64,000 nucleotides of DNA from Synergistes jonesii (GTDB taxonomy: Bacteria > Synergistota > Synergistia > Synergistales > Synergistaceae), in NCBI RefSeq assembly GCF_000712295.1, contig NZ_JMKI01000031.1, positions 160,226 through 224,225 on the forward strand, written 5' to 3'. The position numbers and the translations under genes are program-made. Under the pieces are notes generated by a model. That model did not search any database, was not told the DNA's origin, and worked only from the letters and a program-made list of their open reading frames with translations. Positions 34,568 to 42,459 of this stretch are shown in pieces. Every line of letters begins with the position of its first letter. Position 1 is the first letter of the stretch.

Positions 34568-35281
34568 CTATTTCGCCTTCGCCGCGCGCCTTTTGTTTCG
34601 CCGCTTTTGCCGAGGAAGAGCTTCGGCGACGCTTTCGCGCCGCTCCTCTCTGCGTTTGACGCTCTCTAAGATGCGCCTTTCGACGTTGTCGAGATGAGCC
34701 TTCATCGCGGCCGCAGCGCTGTCAGGCATTTTGAGCTTTATCGCTTGCAGTATGCCGCGGTGCTCCTTGAGCGCCTCGCTGATAACGTCGCCGAGCGTGT
34801 CGCTCAGCGCGAGGAAGAGCGACACCTTGTAGCCGAGCTGCCCGATAAAATCGTAAAAGACGCCGTTGCCGGACATCTGCCCGAGATAATTATGGAACAT
34901 CCTGTCGATCGACGAGACGAGGACGCTGTCGTGCATCTTCATGGCCTCTTCCTCGTCCCATATGAAATGCTCGAGGCGTTCCATGTCTTCGGGAGCAGCG
35001 CGCAGCGCGGCCTTCTGGACCGAAGCGATCTCGACGAGCTTTCTCGCTTCGAGCGTGTCGATCAGTTCGCTTTCGGATATCTGCGGTATGCGAAGCGTCC
35101 TGTCCCTGCCCTTTACAAGGTAGCCCTCGGCCGTCAGCTGCGTGAGCGCCTTTCTCAGCGGAGTCCTGCTGACCCGCAGCTCTTCGGAAAGATATTCCTC
35201 CCTAAGCGCCGTGCCGGGTGGAAGTTCCCCGCGCAGTATCCTGTTTCTCAGCGTGTAATAAATGTCATCGGCTAAACTCAT
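34568..35281 (-). CDS. GntR-family regulator with FCD domain
   Basis: 237 residues: an N-terminal winged helix (LPPGTALREEYLSEELRVSRTPLRKAL) and a C-terminal all-helical FCD domain with the metal-type histidines (for example MFHNYLG, LKEHRGIL). FCD regulators sense small carboxylates or sugars acids. It stands divergent from the TRAP/LarA operon and probably controls it. A TATAAT lies 6 bases before ATG 35281, so the message may be leaderless; TTG 35296 is a less likely start. The C-terminal tail is very Arg/Lys-rich. Confidence 0.87.
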   Translation of the reverse strand: MSLADDIYYTLRNRILRGELPPGTALREEYLSEELRVSRTPLRKALTQLTAEGYLVKGRDRTLRIPQISESELIDTLEARKLVEIASVQKAALRAAPEDMERLEHFIWDEEEAMKMHDSVLVSSIDRMFHNYLGQMSGNGVFYDFIGQLGYKVSLFLALSDTLGDVISEALKEHRGILQAIKLKMPDSAAAAMKAHLDNVERRILESVKRREERRESVAEALPRQKRRNKRRAAKAK

Positions 35282-35589
35282 GCAATTATTATACAATACT
35301 AAGCCGGGTAAAAATCGTGCTAAAAAATTTTATCTTCCGTATATGGAGAAGCTCAAGGCTTGCCTGCTCGGCCCTAACATAAATACAAAAATTTCTGCAC
35401 CGGATTTTTTAGCGTTCAAACGACCCGCTTAGGGCAAGGCCAAGCGGATCGGCAATGTTCCCGCCCCTCTTCCGAATCATCGTCACCCTTTCGGGATACA
35501 TTGTTACCTCATCCTAATTTGGGATTTGTTTGAGTAAGACAGCCCCTTTCATTTCCCGCAGATATATTAAAAAAATATATTTATTATAT
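35282..35589. other. Intergenic region upstream of the GntR gene
   Basis: About 300 bases with no open frame of coding character. Only the -10-like TATAAT (minus strand, 35287-35292) next to the GntR start stands out. Confidence 0.4.
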
Positions 35590-35850
35590 GCTTAATGATT
35601 TTATATACGTTTATAAATAAAAATCATCGAGATATTATTGCAAAAATAGTTAGTGTTTGTATCCAATAAAAATAGTGGCTAAAAATCGCATATTTACCAA
35701 TATATTTCAGGTAATTTTGCAAGAAATATTTTATATTATCAGTATCCAATAGTATTGATTTTTGGAACAGGATATGATATTATGCGTTTGCAATGAAGTT
35801 TTAGATAATGAGAATGTCTTTGAATAATTTATTTTTGGATACAGTGATAG
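35590..35850 (+). promoter_or_regulatory. Regulatory region with three TTGKATMCAA-like sites, copy A
   Basis: AT-rich region upstream of dctP. Sites are TTGTATCCAA (35657-35666), CAGTATCCAA (35740-35749) and TTGGATACAG (35835-35844), centred 83 and 95 bases apart. The whole stretch matches the reverse complement of 40378-40612, including AAAATCGCATATTT and TTTTTATTTATAAACRTATATAAA. The half-palindromic sites resemble GntR/FCD operators, which points to the neighbouring regulator. Confidence 0.7.
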
Positions 35851-35867
35851 AAGTTTCCTGTCGTTGA

Positions 35868-35900
35868 TTTTTTGTATCTTGCATAGCACCATACAAAAAA
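35868..35900 (+). promoter_or_regulatory. Inverted repeat just before dctP
   Basis: Perfect 10-bp arms TTTTTTGTAT (35868-35877) and ATACAAAAAA (35891-35900) around 13 bases, 24 bases before the ATG. It contains GTAT/ATAC halves like the sites upstream and could be an operator or a leader hairpin. Confidence 0.55.
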
Positions 35901-35924
35901 TAATAATTAAAGGAGGAACTTTTT

Positions 35925-36908
35925 ATGAAGAAATTTCTGGCCCTTGTTCTAATCGCGGCGGCGGTCGCTTTTTTGCCTTCGCACGCGTCGGCTGTGACGA
36001 AGATGAAGCTTGCCTACGTCGTCCCTGAAGCGCAGTCGACCCACGTGGCGGCAGCCAAGTTCTTCAAGCCGTATGTCGAGCAGCACACGGACGGCGAAAT
36101 AATCGTCGAGTTATATCCCAACGGACAGCTCGGCGGCGACAGGCAGGTCATCGAAGCGGTCGGCCTGGGAACTATTCACATGACCATACCGGCGGTGGCC
36201 GTGCTCTCCGGCTTCGATCCGCATTTTCAGGTCTTCGACCTGCCGTTTCTTTTCAAAAGCAGGCAGGAAGCTTACGACGCCCTCGATGGAGAGTTGGGGA
36301 CGAAGCTGAACGAACTCCTGCCGCCCTTGGGCATTAAAAATCTTGCCTACGCTGAAAACGGCTTCCGCATGATAACGAACAACAGGGGGCCCGTCACTAA
36401 ACCGGCCGATCTAAAGGGGCTGAAGATCCGCACGATGGAGAACCCTATCCATATGGCCACCTTCAGAGCGTTGGGGGCGAACCCGACGCCGATGAGCTTC
36501 GGCGAGCTATATACTGCCTTGCAGCAAAAAACGGTGGATGCCGAGGAAAATCCGATACCTCTCATCTATACGTCAAAATTTTACGAGGTGCAGAAGTACT
36601 GTTCGCTCTCGGGGCACGTCTACGCGGCGACGGCGCTGCTCGTGAACGACGACTGGTTCAATAGCCTCCCCGAAAAACACCAGAAGGTGTTGCAGGATGC
36701 GGCGAAAATTTACCGGACCGAACAGCGCAAGATATCCGCACAGCAGGATAAGGAGATGATCGAGTCGCTGAAGAAAAACGGTATGATAGTAAACGAGATC
36801 ACCCCAAGCGAGAAAAAGGCCTTCTCCGCGGCCACAGCGGTGGTATATAAAGAATTTGCCGACATGGTCAAAGGCGGCCAGGAGCTTATTGACCTGGCAA
36901 AAAAATAA
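35925..36908 (+). CDS. dctP: TRAP transporter substrate-binding protein DctP
   Basis: 327 residues with a signal peptide (cleavage after ASA, about 23). The family features LGGDRQVIEAVGLGTIHM, FDLPFLFK and the Arg-containing ITNNRGPV...LKGLKIRTMENP binding segment are present; the conserved arginine binds a substrate carboxylate. It delivers an organic acid to the DctQM permease encoded next. AAGGAGG precedes the ATG. The following LarA-like, Etf and GlcD-like genes suggest a 2-hydroxyacid substrate. Confidence 0.94.
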   Translation: MKKFLALVLIAAAVAFLPSHASAVTKMKLAYVVPEAQSTHVAAAKFFKPYVEQHTDGEIIVELYPNGQLGGDRQVIEAVGLGTIHMTIPAVAVLSGFDPHFQVFDLPFLFKSRQEAYDALDGELGTKLNELLPPLGIKNLAYAENGFRMITNNRGPVTKPADLKGLKIRTMENPIHMATFRALGANPTPMSFGELYTALQQKTVDAEENPIPLIYTSKFYEVQKYCSLSGHVYAATALLVNDDWFNSLPEKHQKVLQDAAKIYRTEQRKISAQQDKEMIESLKKNGMIVNEITPSEKKAFSAATAVVYKEFADMVKGGQELIDLAKK

Positions 36909-36982
36909 ACGAACGCCGGAACGTACGGGAAAAGCGCTGCGAGATTGCTTTTCCCGTACGTTGGGTTTTGGAGGTGCAATCG

Positions 36983-37483
36983 GTGCTGAAAAAGCTGTGG
37001 GACAATTTGGAGGAGTATATTCTTGTTTACAGCATGATGTTCTCCGTGGCTCTCGTATTTATTCAGGTGATAATGCGTTACGTTTTCAGCAACTCTCTCT
37101 CGTGGAGCGAGGAGCTGGCGCGTTATCTTTTCCTATGGCAGATATGGCTGGGCGCCAGCTATGCGGTGAAGGAACACAGGCATCTGCGCATCGAAGTAGT
37201 GCAGGATCTGATAAAGACGAGAAAAGGGAAGGTGTGCTTCGAGCTCTTCGCCATGCTACTGTGGCTGGGATTCAGCCTCTTTATGGTCTATGAAGGGGGC
37301 ACTTTGACGAAGCTGCTCTTACAGCGCGGACAGGTTTCTCCCGCTATGCGTATTCCCATGGCCTACGCGTATGCCTCGGTGCCGGTGGGCTGTGCGCTTA
37401 TGTCCGCCCGCCTCTGCGCAGAGATAGCGAAGAATATCCGTAGTGTGTTCGGCGAAAACGGAGGCGCCTCCAGATGGAGATAG
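36983..37483 (+). CDS. dctQ: TRAP transporter small permease DctQ
   Basis: 166 residues with four membrane helices and the family segment VIMRYVFSNSLSWSEELARYLFLW-type motif (NSLSWSEELAR). It pairs with DctM to import the DctP-bound acid using sodium. The GTG at 36983 is chosen because GGAGGT is 7 bases upstream. The 3' end overlaps dctM by 10 bases. Confidence 0.92.
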   Translation: MLKKLWDNLEEYILVYSMMFSVALVFIQVIMRYVFSNSLSWSEELARYLFLWQIWLGASYAVKEHRHLRIEVVQDLIKTRKGKVCFELFAMLLWLGFSLFMVYEGGTLTKLLLQRGQVSPAMRIPMAYAYASVPVGCALMSARLCAEIAKNIRSVFGENGGASRWR

Positions 37484-38745
37484 CGGTACTTTTTGGCAGC
37501 ATGACACTTTTGCTGGCCCTTTCCCTCCCCATTGGCATCTCTTTGGGTATGGCCACGGCCATCACTTTGGCATATACGAATTCCGTGCCGCTCATTATGA
37601 TAGCGCAAAACGCCTTTGCCGCTCTGGATTCCTTCCCGCTGCTCGCCATCCCGTTTTTCATGCTCGCCGGTGCACTGATGAGCTACGGCGGGATATCTAA
37701 AAGGCTTGTCGCTCTTGCAGAAGCAATGGTAGGCGCAGTGCTCGGCGGACTGGCGATGGTCACTGTCACGGCCTGCATGTTCTTTGCGGCGATATCCGGC
37801 TCGGGACCGGCCACCGTTTCTGCGATAGGGTCGTTTATGATTCCCGCCATGAGGGCAAAGATGTACGACGACGATTTCGCGGCCGCTTTGACCGCCGCGG
37901 CGGGCTCTATCGGCGTCGTGATACCGCCTTCCATACCTTTTGTAATCTATGGGGTCATTTCGGGGGCGTCCGTAGGGGAGCTTTTTATTGCGGGTATTCT
38001 GCCCGGCATAATAATAGGTTTCTCACTGATGGCGGTTTCATATCGCGTCGCAAAAAAACGGCGCTACCCGATCTCACAGAACAGGATTCCGCTGGGGCGG
38101 GCCTTTAAAGAAGCCTTCTGGGCCCTGCTCGTACCGCTCATCATTCTTGGTGGAATATACGGCGGCATTTTTACGCCGACGGAGGCCGCCGTCGTGGCTT
38201 CGGTATACGCGCTAATAATAGGCAAGTTCATATACGGGGACCTTGATTTTAAAACGACTTACGACGCCTTTAAGGATGCGGTGCTGGTAAACGGCGCGAC
38301 GACATTTATGATAGGCCTCTCCATGTCCTTCGCGGCGTTTCTGGCGATGGAGCAGGTGCCCGCAAAAATATGCGACTGGATGTTGTCTCTGTCTTCAAGC
38401 CCTGTCGTGATACTGCTCGTTATAAACATACTGCTGCTGATTGTCGGCTGTTTTGTGGACAACATATCGTCGATGATAATTTTGACGCCGATTCTGCTGC
38501 CGATAGTGACAAAGATCGGCGTTGATCCCGTGCATTTCGGGTTGGTGATGACGGTCGCCCTCGCTACTGGCTTCGTAACGCCTCCTTACGGTGCGAACCT
38601 ATTTGTGGCGTCTGCCGTGTCGGGCGTGAGCATGGTCAGGCTTTCGAAGGCCGTAATGCAGATGATCGCAGCGATGGTGCTCTGCCTGTTGCTGTTCACC
38701 TATGTGCCCTACATAAGCATGGCGTTGGTGTGGGCGCTGAGGTGA
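37474..38745 (+). CDS. dctM: TRAP transporter large permease DctM
   Basis: 423 residues, about 11-12 membrane helices. Typical DctM segments are PFFMLAGALMSYGGI, FFAAISGSGPATVSAIG, VIPPSIPFVIYG and FTPTEAAVVA. It forms the transport channel with DctQ. The LarA-like gene begins 8 bases after its stop, so dctPQM-larA is one operon. Confidence 0.94.
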   Translation: MEIAVLFGSMTLLLALSLPIGISLGMATAITLAYTNSVPLIMIAQNAFAALDSFPLLAIPFFMLAGALMSYGGISKRLVALAEAMVGAVLGGLAMVTVTACMFFAAISGSGPATVSAIGSFMIPAMRAKMYDDDFAAALTAAAGSIGVVIPPSIPFVIYGVISGASVGELFIAGILPGIIIGFSLMAVSYRVAKKRRYPISQNRIPLGRAFKEAFWALLVPLIILGGIYGGIFTPTEAAVVASVYALIIGKFIYGDLDFKTTYDAFKDAVLVNGATTFMIGLSMSFAAFLAMEQVPAKICDWMLSLSSSPVVILLVINILLLIVGCFVDNISSMIILTPILLPIVTKIGVDPVHFGLVMTVALATGFVTPPYGANLFVASAVSGVSMVRLSKAVMQMIAAMVLCLLLFTYVPYISMALVWALR

Positions 38746-38752
38746 TACACGG

Positions 38753-40009
38753 GTGAGAGGCGTCGGCAATAAGCGGCGGATATTGATTGCAGGCGCCGGG
38801 GGAGCTCTTGACGGGGCAAATATACCCGGGAGCGTACGTGTGGCTATTGCTGAACCACAGTCCTTCGTGCCGGTCGCCGACGTAAGGGCCCTGACGCTGC
38901 AAAGGCTGAAAGGCTGCGCCGCTGCAATTCCGGCTCGCACGGCCGAAGGCGGAGTCCTTATCCTCTGCGACGATATCACCCGCCCGACCCCGACGTCGGA
39001 GATAATCCCTGTACTCTCCGATTTCCTGCAGGAGATAGGCGTTGCCAAAGATAGACAGTTAGTCCTGTTCGCCACCGGTACCCACAAGGCAATGAACGAT
39101 AAAGAGGCGAAAAAAAAGATAGGGGAAGCATATGGATGGATAAAATGGTTAAGTCACAGCCGCGATACTGAGCTTTTGAGAGTGGGATTTACAGACGGCG
39201 GAATACCGGTGGACGTAAACCCGCTCGTCAAAGAATATGCGTACGTCATAGGCGTTGGCGCTGTTTTCCCACACCGTTACTGTGGATGGTCCGGCGGCGG
39301 GAAAATCGTCCTCCCCGGCGTCAGCGGAGCGAGGTCGGTTTCAGCAACGCACTGGATGCCGTACCATGATGCCTCGATAACGCTTGGGAGCAGGGATAAC
39401 CTGGCCATGAGAGAGATAGCTTCCGCAGCCAGGATATCTGGTCTTTCATTTCTTATCCAGGTGGTCTGTACAGGGGACGGACGGGTAAAAGACATCGTGA
39501 CCGGCCTGCCGGATGCCGCTCACAGACAGGCGATTGAGATCGCGTCGCAGTGTATGACTGTCTCTGTCCCGGAATCAGATATAGTTGTCGCTGAAGCATG
39601 GCCCGAAGACGCAGACCTATGGCAGGCCGGAAAGGCCCTGTACGCCGCGGAAAACATAGTCAGGGAGGGAGGCGAGATAATATTGGCCGCCGCTCTGCCT
39701 GAGGGGTTAGGGCCGCACCGCCTCTACGCCGAACTGATGAACAGCGATCCCTCGGAGATACTTTCTCATCGAAGCGGCGGTGAAAGCGCCTCAGTAGCCG
39801 CGGCGGCGGCCTTCATAACGGCGCGGGTCAGGGAAAAAGCGAAAATTACGATAGTTACTAATTCGCCTCATTCTATCGACATAACAAATACGACGGGCGT
39901 CAGAACATATGAAACGTTGCAGGAGGCCATGGACGGGGCCGTTTCGTGCAAGGCCGGGACCGTCGCGGTTTTGCGCCAGGCGCCTTTGATGTTGCCGGTA
40001 AGGAAGTAA
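38753..40009 (+). CDS. larA: LarA-family nickel-dependent 2-hydroxyacid racemase
   Basis: 418 residues. Residues known to hold the nickel-pincer cofactor in lactate racemase appear at matching places: DDITRPTP (73-80), TGTH (His111), VFPHRYCGWSGGGK (His174, Lys184) and THW (His200). It should interconvert the L and D forms of a 2-hydroxyacid, so that the D-specific GlcD-like enzyme can oxidise it. Cofactor genes larB, larC and larE are not in the window. GTG start with GAGGTG 8 bases upstream. Lactate itself is only one possible substrate. Confidence 0.85.
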   Translation: MRGVGNKRRILIAGAGGALDGANIPGSVRVAIAEPQSFVPVADVRALTLQRLKGCAAAIPARTAEGGVLILCDDITRPTPTSEIIPVLSDFLQEIGVAKDRQLVLFATGTHKAMNDKEAKKKIGEAYGWIKWLSHSRDTELLRVGFTDGGIPVDVNPLVKEYAYVIGVGAVFPHRYCGWSGGGKIVLPGVSGARSVSATHWMPYHDASITLGSRDNLAMREIASAARISGLSFLIQVVCTGDGRVKDIVTGLPDAAHRQAIEIASQCMTVSVPESDIVVAEAWPEDADLWQAGKALYAAENIVREGGEIILAAALPEGLGPHRLYAELMNSDPSEILSHRSGGESASVAAAAAFITARVREKAKITIVTNSPHSIDITNTTGVRTYETLQEAMDGAVSCKAGTVAVLRQAPLMLPVRK

Positions 40010-40377
40010 TGGCCCGGCGGTCGCGCGGATGACGAAGAATTTGGCGAATACAGTATATTTTGCCTTGGAACACGAAATGTTTCTGGATGAGCTTATATCC
40101 CGTTTCCCTCTGAGACAAGAATGTCTGCTGGAATCCCAGAGTAATCCTGACGTCTTTGCGCAAGGCTGCTGACGTTGCTTTTTGCGGGAGGGCTCCTCGC
40201 AAATGGAAAGGGTGCGGCGCTGCGTTTATCATATATCTCTGCATAGATAATAAGCATCGGCATCGCGCCGGCATTTTCTCCGCCGTCTTTTCGCTGGATT
40301 AATTTCGCCCGCATGGCACAGATGTTGCTGTATGAAGGCAAGACTGGAATTTTCTTAAATGACAAAAACTTTAGCGG
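40010..40377. other. Intergenic sequence after larA
   Basis: About 370 bases. A minus-strand open frame (40093-40365) lacks a ribosome site, family resemblance and codon bias, so I do not call it. No clear terminator is seen. Confidence 0.4.
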
Positions 40378-40612
40378 TTGTGTCCAAAAATGATTATTTA
40401 GATATATTATCTTTATTTAAGGTTTTATTACTAATACAAAAATTAATATAATTGGATACTGATAATCTAAAATATTTTATCCAAAATTATACGGAATTTA
40501 TTGGCAAATATGCGATTTTAAGTTATTATTTTTTTGGATACAAATAATAGAGTTTTTTTGTAAAAACATCTTAATAGTTTTTATTTATAAACATATATAA
40601 ATTTATTGAGTT
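40378..40612 (+). promoter_or_regulatory. Regulatory region with three TTGKATMCAA-like sites, copy B
   Basis: Sites are TTGTGTCCAA (40378-40387), TTGGATACTG (40452-40461) and TTGGATACAA (40534-40543), centred 74 and 82 bases apart. The region is an inverted, partly diverged copy of 35590-35850. The conserved stretch TTTTTATTTATAAACATATATAAA (in two halves around 40577-40600) close to etfB may hold the promoter. Confidence 0.7.
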
Positions 40613-40645
40613 TATAATTAAATATTTTTAATAGAGGTGATGAAG

Positions 40646-41431
40646 GTGAAAACGGCAGTTTTAATCAAACAAGTCCCGGATTCGGACGAGGTTAAAATGG
40701 ACCCAGAAAAGGGGACTATGATCCGTGATGGGGCTGGCAATATAGTAAACCCGCTCGACCTCAACGCTCTTGAGGCCGCGCTGTCTCTGCGCGGCGAACA
40801 TGGCGGATCCGTGACGGCCGTTTCGATGGGTCCACCGCAGGCTGATATTGCGCTTCGTGAGGTTCTTGCGCTCGGCGCGGACGAAGCATACCTCCTTTCC
40901 GACCGTTTCTTCGCCGGCGCCGACAGCTGGGGCACCTCGCTTACCCTGGCAATGGCGCTTGGCAGGTTAGGCCCGTTTGACCTCGTCCTTGCCGGCGGGA
41001 AGGCCACCGACGGAGAGACCGGACAGGTCGGTCCGGAAGTTGCGGCTATTATGGGGCTGCCCTGTTCGACCTATGTCAGTTCGCTGTCATGTGACGGAAA
41101 ATATGCGTTTGTTAGGCGCACGGTCGAAGATGGGATCGAAACGCAAAAAATCAAACTTCCCTGTCTTATTACAGTACTCAACGATATGAACGAACCGGCA
41201 ATGCCGACCCTGCGCGGCAAGAAAAAAGCGAGGCGTGCCGCCATAGGAGTCTTCGGCGCCGCCGAGCTGGGGCTTGCGAAGGAAGATGTCGGACTCGCCG
41301 GTTCTCCGACAAGAGTGGTCAGGATAAATCATCCAAAGATAGCTCGCCGTACGGAATTTTACCGCGGCAGAGAGCTGGACGCGGGCTTTGAACGCGTAGT
41401 CGAAGTGCTGCGCGAGCTCGCTTTGCTTTAG
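40646..41431 (+). CDS. etfB: Electron transfer flavoprotein beta subunit (set 2)
   Basis: 261 residues starting KTAVLIKQVPDSDEV, with NPLDLNALEAA, the ATDGETGQVGP loop and LPCLITVLNDMNEP. It is a paralogue of the EtfB at 19562-20374. GTG 40646 is preferred because AGAGG is 8 bases upstream; ATG 40640 and GTG 40637 sit on the ribosome site. It is first in an etfB-etfA-glcD operon. Confidence 0.92.
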   Translation: MKTAVLIKQVPDSDEVKMDPEKGTMIRDGAGNIVNPLDLNALEAALSLRGEHGGSVTAVSMGPPQADIALREVLALGADEAYLLSDRFFAGADSWGTSLTLAMALGRLGPFDLVLAGGKATDGETGQVGPEVAAIMGLPCSTYVSSLSCDGKYAFVRRTVEDGIETQKIKLPCLITVLNDMNEPAMPTLRGKKKARRAAIGVFGAAELGLAKEDVGLAGSPTRVVRINHPKIARRTEFYRGRELDAGFERVVEVLRELALL

Positions 41432-41445
41432 GAGGGGGTTGCAGC

Positions 41446-42459
41446 ATGCGCAGAGGTTCGGTAAGTGTCGGCGGTGTGATGGTATGCGGTGAGGTGCGCC
41501 GCGGAAGGATACATTCGGTTACGATGGAATTGGCAGGAAAGGGCAGGGAACTTGCGGATAAGAAAGATACACAGGTATCTTGCCTGCTTTTTTTTAACGA
41601 GCTGCTCGACGATCCGGCCGACCTTTTTTACTACGGCGTCAACCGTGTGCTGGCGGTGCGTCATGAATCGCTGAAGTACTTCAACCAGGAGATCGCCGCC
41701 AAGCTGCTGGCGCATATTGTCGGGATATATCTTCCTGAGATAGTGCTGGCTCCCGCCACTACGGCGGGACGTACTTACCTGCCGGCGGCCGCGGCTATGC
41801 TCCATACCGGGTTGACCGCGGACTGTACCGGACTGGATATAGACGAAGAGAGCGGCCTTTTGCTGCAGACAAGGCCGGCGATAGGCGGCAATGTAATGGC
41901 GACGATAAAGACGCCCGACTATGTGCCGCAGATGTCGACTGTTCGGCCTAAGACATTCAGAATCCCTCCGCGAATGGAACGCGGCGGCGAGATAGTATAT
42001 CCCGAAGTGCCGACCGATATTTTCGAAAGCCGAATAGAAGTGATGTCGGTGGAATACAGCGACGACGGCGATAGCAACATACAGGATAAAGATGTCATTA
42101 TATCGGGGGGCAAGGGACTCAAACGTGCGGAAAATTTCGCTATTGTACGCAGGCTGGCCGAGCTGCTTGACGGCGGGGTCGGCGCGTCCAGGCCGACGGT
42201 GGAGGCCAAATGGATAGGCTATCCGCACCAGGTCGGACTCTCGGGCAAGATAGTCTCGCCCAAATTCTACCTGGCCGCGGGCATCTCCGGCGCCGTTCAG
42301 CACCTTGCCGGTATGCAGACGGCGCAGAAGATCGTAGCCATAAACAAGGATCCAGACGCCCCGATATTCCGGGTTGCGGACATAGCTCTCTGCGGCGATG
42401 CGGCAGATATTTTACCGCGCCTTACGAAGCGCATAACGGAGGAGATGGGACAGCGATGA
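41446..42459 (+). CDS. etfA: Electron transfer flavoprotein alpha subunit (set 2)
   Basis: 337 residues. FAD-domain landmarks ISGGKGLKRAEN, GASRPTVEAKW, VGLSGKIVSP, AAGISGAVQH and INKDPDAPIF are present. Compared with set 1 the N-terminal domain differs most, as expected for contact with a different dehydrogenase. GGAGGGGG precedes the ATG; the stop overlaps the next start (ATGA). Confidence 0.92.
   Translation: MRRGSVSVGGVMVCGEVRRGRIHSVTMELAGKGRELADKKDTQVSCLLFFNELLDDPADLFYYGVNRVLAVRHESLKYFNQEIAAKLLAHIVGIYLPEIVLAPATTAGRTYLPAAAAMLHTGLTADCTGLDIDEESGLLLQTRPAIGGNVMATIKTPDYVPQMSTVRPKTFRIPPRMERGGEIVYPEVPTDIFESRIEVMSVEYSDDGDSNIQDKDVIISGGKGLKRAENFAIVRRLAELLDGGVGASRPTVEAKWIGYPHQVGLSGKIVSPKFYLAAGISGAVQHLAGMQTAQKIVAINKDPDAPIFRVADIALCGDAADILPRLTKRITEEMGQR

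Noticed and set aside
35760..35800. Sigma-54 promoter before dctP (TTTGGAACAGG...)
   Set aside because: The GG and GC pair is not at the required distance; no sigma-54 activator gene is nearby.
40093..40365. Minus-strand open frame in the gap after larA
   Set aside because: No ribosome site, no domain, and composition unlike a gene; it also falls in a region otherwise without coding bias.
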